A DNA stretch of 64,000 nt from Paenibacillus andongensis (lineage in GTDB: Bacteria; Bacillota; Bacilli; Paenibacillales; NBRC-103111): assembly GCF_025369935.1 (NCBI RefSeq), contig NZ_CP104467.1, positions 1,557,001-1,621,000 of the forward strand. The letters are read 5' to 3'. The notes under the pieces were generated by a model that saw only the letters and a list, made by a program, of their open reading frames with translations, had not been told where the DNA came from and searched no databases. A program made the translations under genes and the position numbers. Within the stretch, counting starts at the first letter, position 1; the number at the start of each line of letters is the position of its first letter. Below are positions 61,664 through 64,000 of this stretch, in pieces.

Positions 61664-62923
61664 TTATAATTTGAAAATCTGAATCGTCTGTTGTAATTGT
61701 GTGACAACACGCGTCATCTCTTCAGCTTGTGTAACGATCCCTTGTACCGTAGCGATCTGCTCATTCATAGAAGCGGAAACTTCTTGTGTACCAGCCGCTG
61801 ATTCCTCCGTGATCGCCGATATGTTCTCCATCGCCGCAGCAATTTGTTCGGAGCTTGTTAGCATTTGCTCGCTTTCTTCTGCGAAGCGGGTAATTTCTTC
61901 CGAAATAAAACTTACGCTTCCGACAATCTCAGCGAAGACAATTTCGGTTTGCTCGATTAACACGGTTTGTTTCTTCACGACATCTTCGTTCACTTGAATG
62001 CTGCGAATGGCTTCTTGAATGCCTTGCTCGATGCTCTTCACGAAACCGAATACTTCACGAGTAAGAGAGGTTGACTCTTCAGCTAGCTTGCGCACTTCCT
62101 GTGCGACGACGGCAAAGCCCCGGCCGTGTTCGCCTGCTCTAGCAGCTTCGATGGAAGCGTTGAGGGACAAGAGGTTCGTTTGCTCAGCAATCTCGGATAT
62201 AGAACGAGTAACACTGCTAATGCCTTCAGCTTGACGTGCCAGCATGTCGATTGTATCAGACACCTGCTGTGTAACTTCTACATTTCGTTTCATACCGATG
62301 CCTTGGCTTTCAACGGACGTGCGTCCTTTTTCTACAAGAGTCATCATCTGATCTGAGCGGTCTTTCATTTCTTTGGCAGATCCGGCGTAGCCCTCGATTC
62401 TCACTTCAATATCTTTGGAAGTGATCGAAACACCGGAAACTTCTTCTGAAATTTGCCCGGCACCTGAGGCGAGCTCGTGGGCCGAAATGCTCACTTGTTC
62501 TAGGACTGTACGGAAGCTTTCATTTTTCACATATATATCGCGGCTTGTTTGAAAAACCTGCTTCGAGATGTTACCTGTGTCGCGAAGAATATCGCGGAGT
62601 TTATCTATCATTTTGTTAAAAGATTGGCCAAGCTGTCCAAGTGTGTCATCTGAGGTTACGGTTACTTTTTGAGAGAAGTCTCCTTTGGAAATGTTGAGGG
62701 CTATTCGGGATAAATCAGCAATAGGTTCCGTTAGCTGATTCTCGAACCATCGAATGAACGGGTAGCTGCCTCCAAGAATAACAAGCAGGAAGATTATACC
62801 AAGTAAGCGATTCCAATCTGAGGCAAATGTAACAATCAGCATGAAGATTGAGTTCAAACCAATAAGTGCGTAACAACCAAGTTGCAGTTTCTTTCTGAAC
62901 GATAAGGATGATACTTTATCCAA
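61664..62923 (-). CDS. Methyl-accepting chemotaxis protein
   Basis: A 419-residue receptor-like signalling protein. Two N-terminal hydrophobic helices (about 15-33 and 36-56) are separated by only a few residues, so there is almost no external sensor. A HAMP domain follows (about 57-110), then the cytoplasmic signalling domain with the hairpin tip [20 protein letters not shown] near 250, which contacts CheA/CheW. A TTG start follows AGAGGAG. It may sense a cytoplasmic or membrane signal. No che genes are in the window. Confidence 0.93.
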   Translation of the reverse strand: MDKVSSLSFRKKLQLGCYALIGLNSIFMLIVTFASDWNRLLGIIFLLVILGGSYPFIRWFENQLTEPIADLSRIALNISKGDFSQKVTVTSDDTLGQLGQSFNKMIDKLRDILRDTGNISKQVFQTSRDIYVKNESFRTVLEQVSISAHELASGAGQISEEVSGVSITSKDIEVRIEGYAGSAKEMKDRSDQMMTLVEKGRTSVESQGIGMKRNVEVTQQVSDTIDMLARQAEGISSVTRSISEIAEQTNLLSLNASIEAARAGEHGRGFAVVAQEVRKLAEESTSLTREVFGFVKSIEQGIQEAIRSIQVNEDVVKKQTVLIEQTEIVFAEIVGSVSFISEEITRFAEESEQMLTSSEQIAAAMENISAITEESAAGTQEVSASMNEQIATVQGIVTQAEEMTRVVTQLQQTIQIFKL

Positions 62924-63117
62924 TCCGACCGACTCCTCTGCGAAATTTGTTTATTTGTGTAGGAATCCATGATGTATGCTTGCAAATTATAACATTGAAT
63001 CTGGAAATATTCTACATCATTTCGACAAATATCGTTCGTTTCTTACAATCGAAATGGGACTTATATTAACATTGCATAAAAAATAGTAAGAATTGTGTGA
63101 ATAATGTAAATAAACTG

Positions 63118-63146
63118 TTGAATTCTGTAAATGCTGTGAGTATAAT
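63118..63146 (+). promoter_or_regulatory. Strong promoter of the 122-residue orphan gene
   Basis: TTGAAT, 17 bases and TATAAT, in an AT-rich setting about 60-90 bp before the ATG. Confidence 0.7.
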
Positions 63147-63206
63147 AGGTCTACAGTCGCACAAATTACATAATAAGTAAAATATTAAAACTTAAGGAGG
63201 AAAGTA

Positions 63207-63575
63207 ATGAATTTGGATCAAATGCCACTCGCTAGACAAATCGATTTGGTGTTTAGAAAGATCAAAGAAGAGCTATCTCACGTGAATTCCGGTACTGTAT
63301 TTGTTCACATTCGCAACAACGAAATTGGTAAATTTGGTATTAAGCACCTTCCGTTTGAAAGTAAGGACGGCGTATTGCCTGCAACCACGACCAAAGGTTT
63401 GACGGAGCAGCAATATCAATCCTTTCGGCAGATGGCCATTGAATCATTGAAACGGAAGAAAAGCTGGACGCATGGTGAAATTTTGTTCGATTTCACTATT
63501 AGGCAAAACCTGGTGTCTGCAAGTATTATGTTCGAAAGTAATTATAATATGGCAAATTTTGCAAGAACGATTTAG
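63207..63575 (+). CDS. Uncharacterised 122-residue protein
   Basis: I do not recognise a family. A compact soluble alpha/beta protein: NLDQMPLARQIDLVFRKIKE at the N-terminus, a strand-rich centre (GTVFVHIRNNEIGKFGIKHL) and a C-terminal strand pair (GEILFDFTIRQNLVSASIMF). A near-consensus promoter, TAAGGAGG ribosome site and downstream terminator mark it as a real, well-expressed single gene. Confidence 0.8.
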   Translation: MNLDQMPLARQIDLVFRKIKEELSHVNSGTVFVHIRNNEIGKFGIKHLPFESKDGVLPATTTKGLTEQQYQSFRQMAIESLKRKKSWTHGEILFDFTIRQNLVSASIMFESNYNMANFARTI

Positions 63576-63593
63576 CACTCATACCTTTATAGC

Positions 63594-63632
63594 AAACACC
63601 CCCGGCCACTTAGATGACCGGGGGTGTCTTTA
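63594..63632. terminator. Terminator between the orphan gene and the ABC ATPase gene
   Basis: ACACCCCCGG pairs with CCGGGGGTGT around CCACTTAGATGA, with TCTTTATTT on the plus side. Confidence 0.85.
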
Positions 63633-64000
63633 TTTATGGGGAAGAACACGACCTTTTCCGTAAGGGATACACATGGGTGTGCGGAAGATAGGATCAGGCG
63701 CAACGCTGCATTTCATATCGAACACATCTAGAAGCAACTGTTCATTCACGATGTCTTCCGGTTTACCTTCTGCATAGACAGAACTATCCTTAATAGCAAC
63801 AATGTGATGGGCATAACGGCAGGCTAGATTAATATCATGCAGGACCATCACGATCGTGCGTTGTTCGTTCTCATTCAGCTCGAAGAGTAAGTCCAGAACC
63901 TCAATCTGATGGGTTAAGTCCAGATAGGTAGTAGGCTCATCCAGGAGCAAGGTAGGGGTGTCCTGCGCCAGTGTCATGGCGATCCATGCTCTTTGGCGCT
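63630..64000 (-). CDS. Iron-siderophore ABC transporter ATPase, FecE/FhuC type (5' end outside window)
   Basis: The last 123 codons of an ABC ATPase. From the window edge the frame reads RQRAWIAMTLAQ (end of the signature motif), then Walker B TLLLDEPTTYLDLTHQ and the His switch MVLHDINLACRYAHH, all typical of ferric siderophore importers such as FhuC and YusV. It therefore continues upstream beyond 64000; the ATG at 63977 is internal. Substrate-binding and permease genes are not visible. Confidence 0.92.
   Translation of the reverse strand, partial: RQRAWIAMTLAQDTPTLLLDEPTTYLDLTHQIEVLDLLFELNENEQRTIVMVLHDINLACRYAHHIVAIKDSSVYAEGKPEDIVNEQLLLDVFDMKCSVAPDPIFRTPMCIPYGKGRVLPHK

Overview
The window reads as chromosomal DNA of a spore-forming Bacillales bacterium, most likely Paenibacillus or a close relative. 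The evidence is two small acid-soluble spore protein genes (one with a clean sigma-G-type promoter), the sporulation genes yunB, lytH and ylbJ, Bacillus-like synteny around lytH/yunB/lipA/yutD, strong Shine-Dalgarno sequences with frequent TTG and GTG starts, and Zur-type control elements. There are no rRNA, tRNA, CRISPR or prophage structural genes.

Layout. 1-6.5 kb: glycan-degrading enzymes (partial GH78 alpha-L-rhamnosidase, GH3 beta-glucosidase, GH3 hexosaminidase-like). 6.5-12.9 kb: spore protein SspI, a KtrA-type RCK protein, a SpoU methyltransferase, an AraC regulator with an ADP-ribosylglycohydrolase framed by two near-identical terminators, an isomerase relic, an ATP-dependent DNA ligase with altered motifs and an alpha/beta spore protein. 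12.9-17.8 kb: a TetR gene, then a zinc-starvation cluster (Zur boxes, znuCBA, a COG0523 GTPase and a cysteine-poor L33). 17.9-20.5 kb: an unknown protein and a diguanylate cyclase. 20.6-29.6 kb: a LysR gene and a nine-gene operon for uptake and breakdown of S-alkylated cysteine compounds (Tcy importer, two flavin monooxygenases, M20 deacetylase, GNAT acetyltransferase), with a DinB-fold protein inserted. 29.6-39.8 kb: a complete Ter stress operon (TerB, four TerD-domain proteins, TerC) joined to a biosynthetic module (CitE-like lyase, PRTase, StiP-type protein, HAD phosphatase, ATP-grasp ligase). 39.8-42.9 kb: small and unknown proteins, a pentapeptide-repeat protein, a nucleotidase-like HAD and a secreted CYTH-like protein. 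42.9-45.7 kb: a gene-poor repeat island around a transposase that seems to have lost its catalytic aspartate. 45.7-57.7 kb: yunB, lytH, the nickel-pincer genes larE-larB-larC1 with larC2 on the opposite strand, lipA, yutD, nadK, a PilZ protein, an alpha-glucan phosphorylase and ylbJ. 57.8-64 kb: truncated hemoglobin, a DUF2225 protein, a zinc-ribbon protein, yycC, oligoendopeptidase F, a chemotaxis receptor, an unknown 122-aa protein and a partial iron-siderophore ABC ATPase.

The points I find most interesting are: the two halves of LarC as convergent genes on opposite strands; the Ter operon with its proposed metabolite-synthesis module; the repeat island whose arrays of period 5, 7 and 9 share an AGAAC core around a decayed transposase; a 26-nt hairpin-plus-Shine-Dalgarno leader shared by a terD paralogue and nadK; and the compact Zur cluster that includes a zinc-independent-looking ribosomal protein. 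All functional calls rest on reading motifs and context; no database search was possible.
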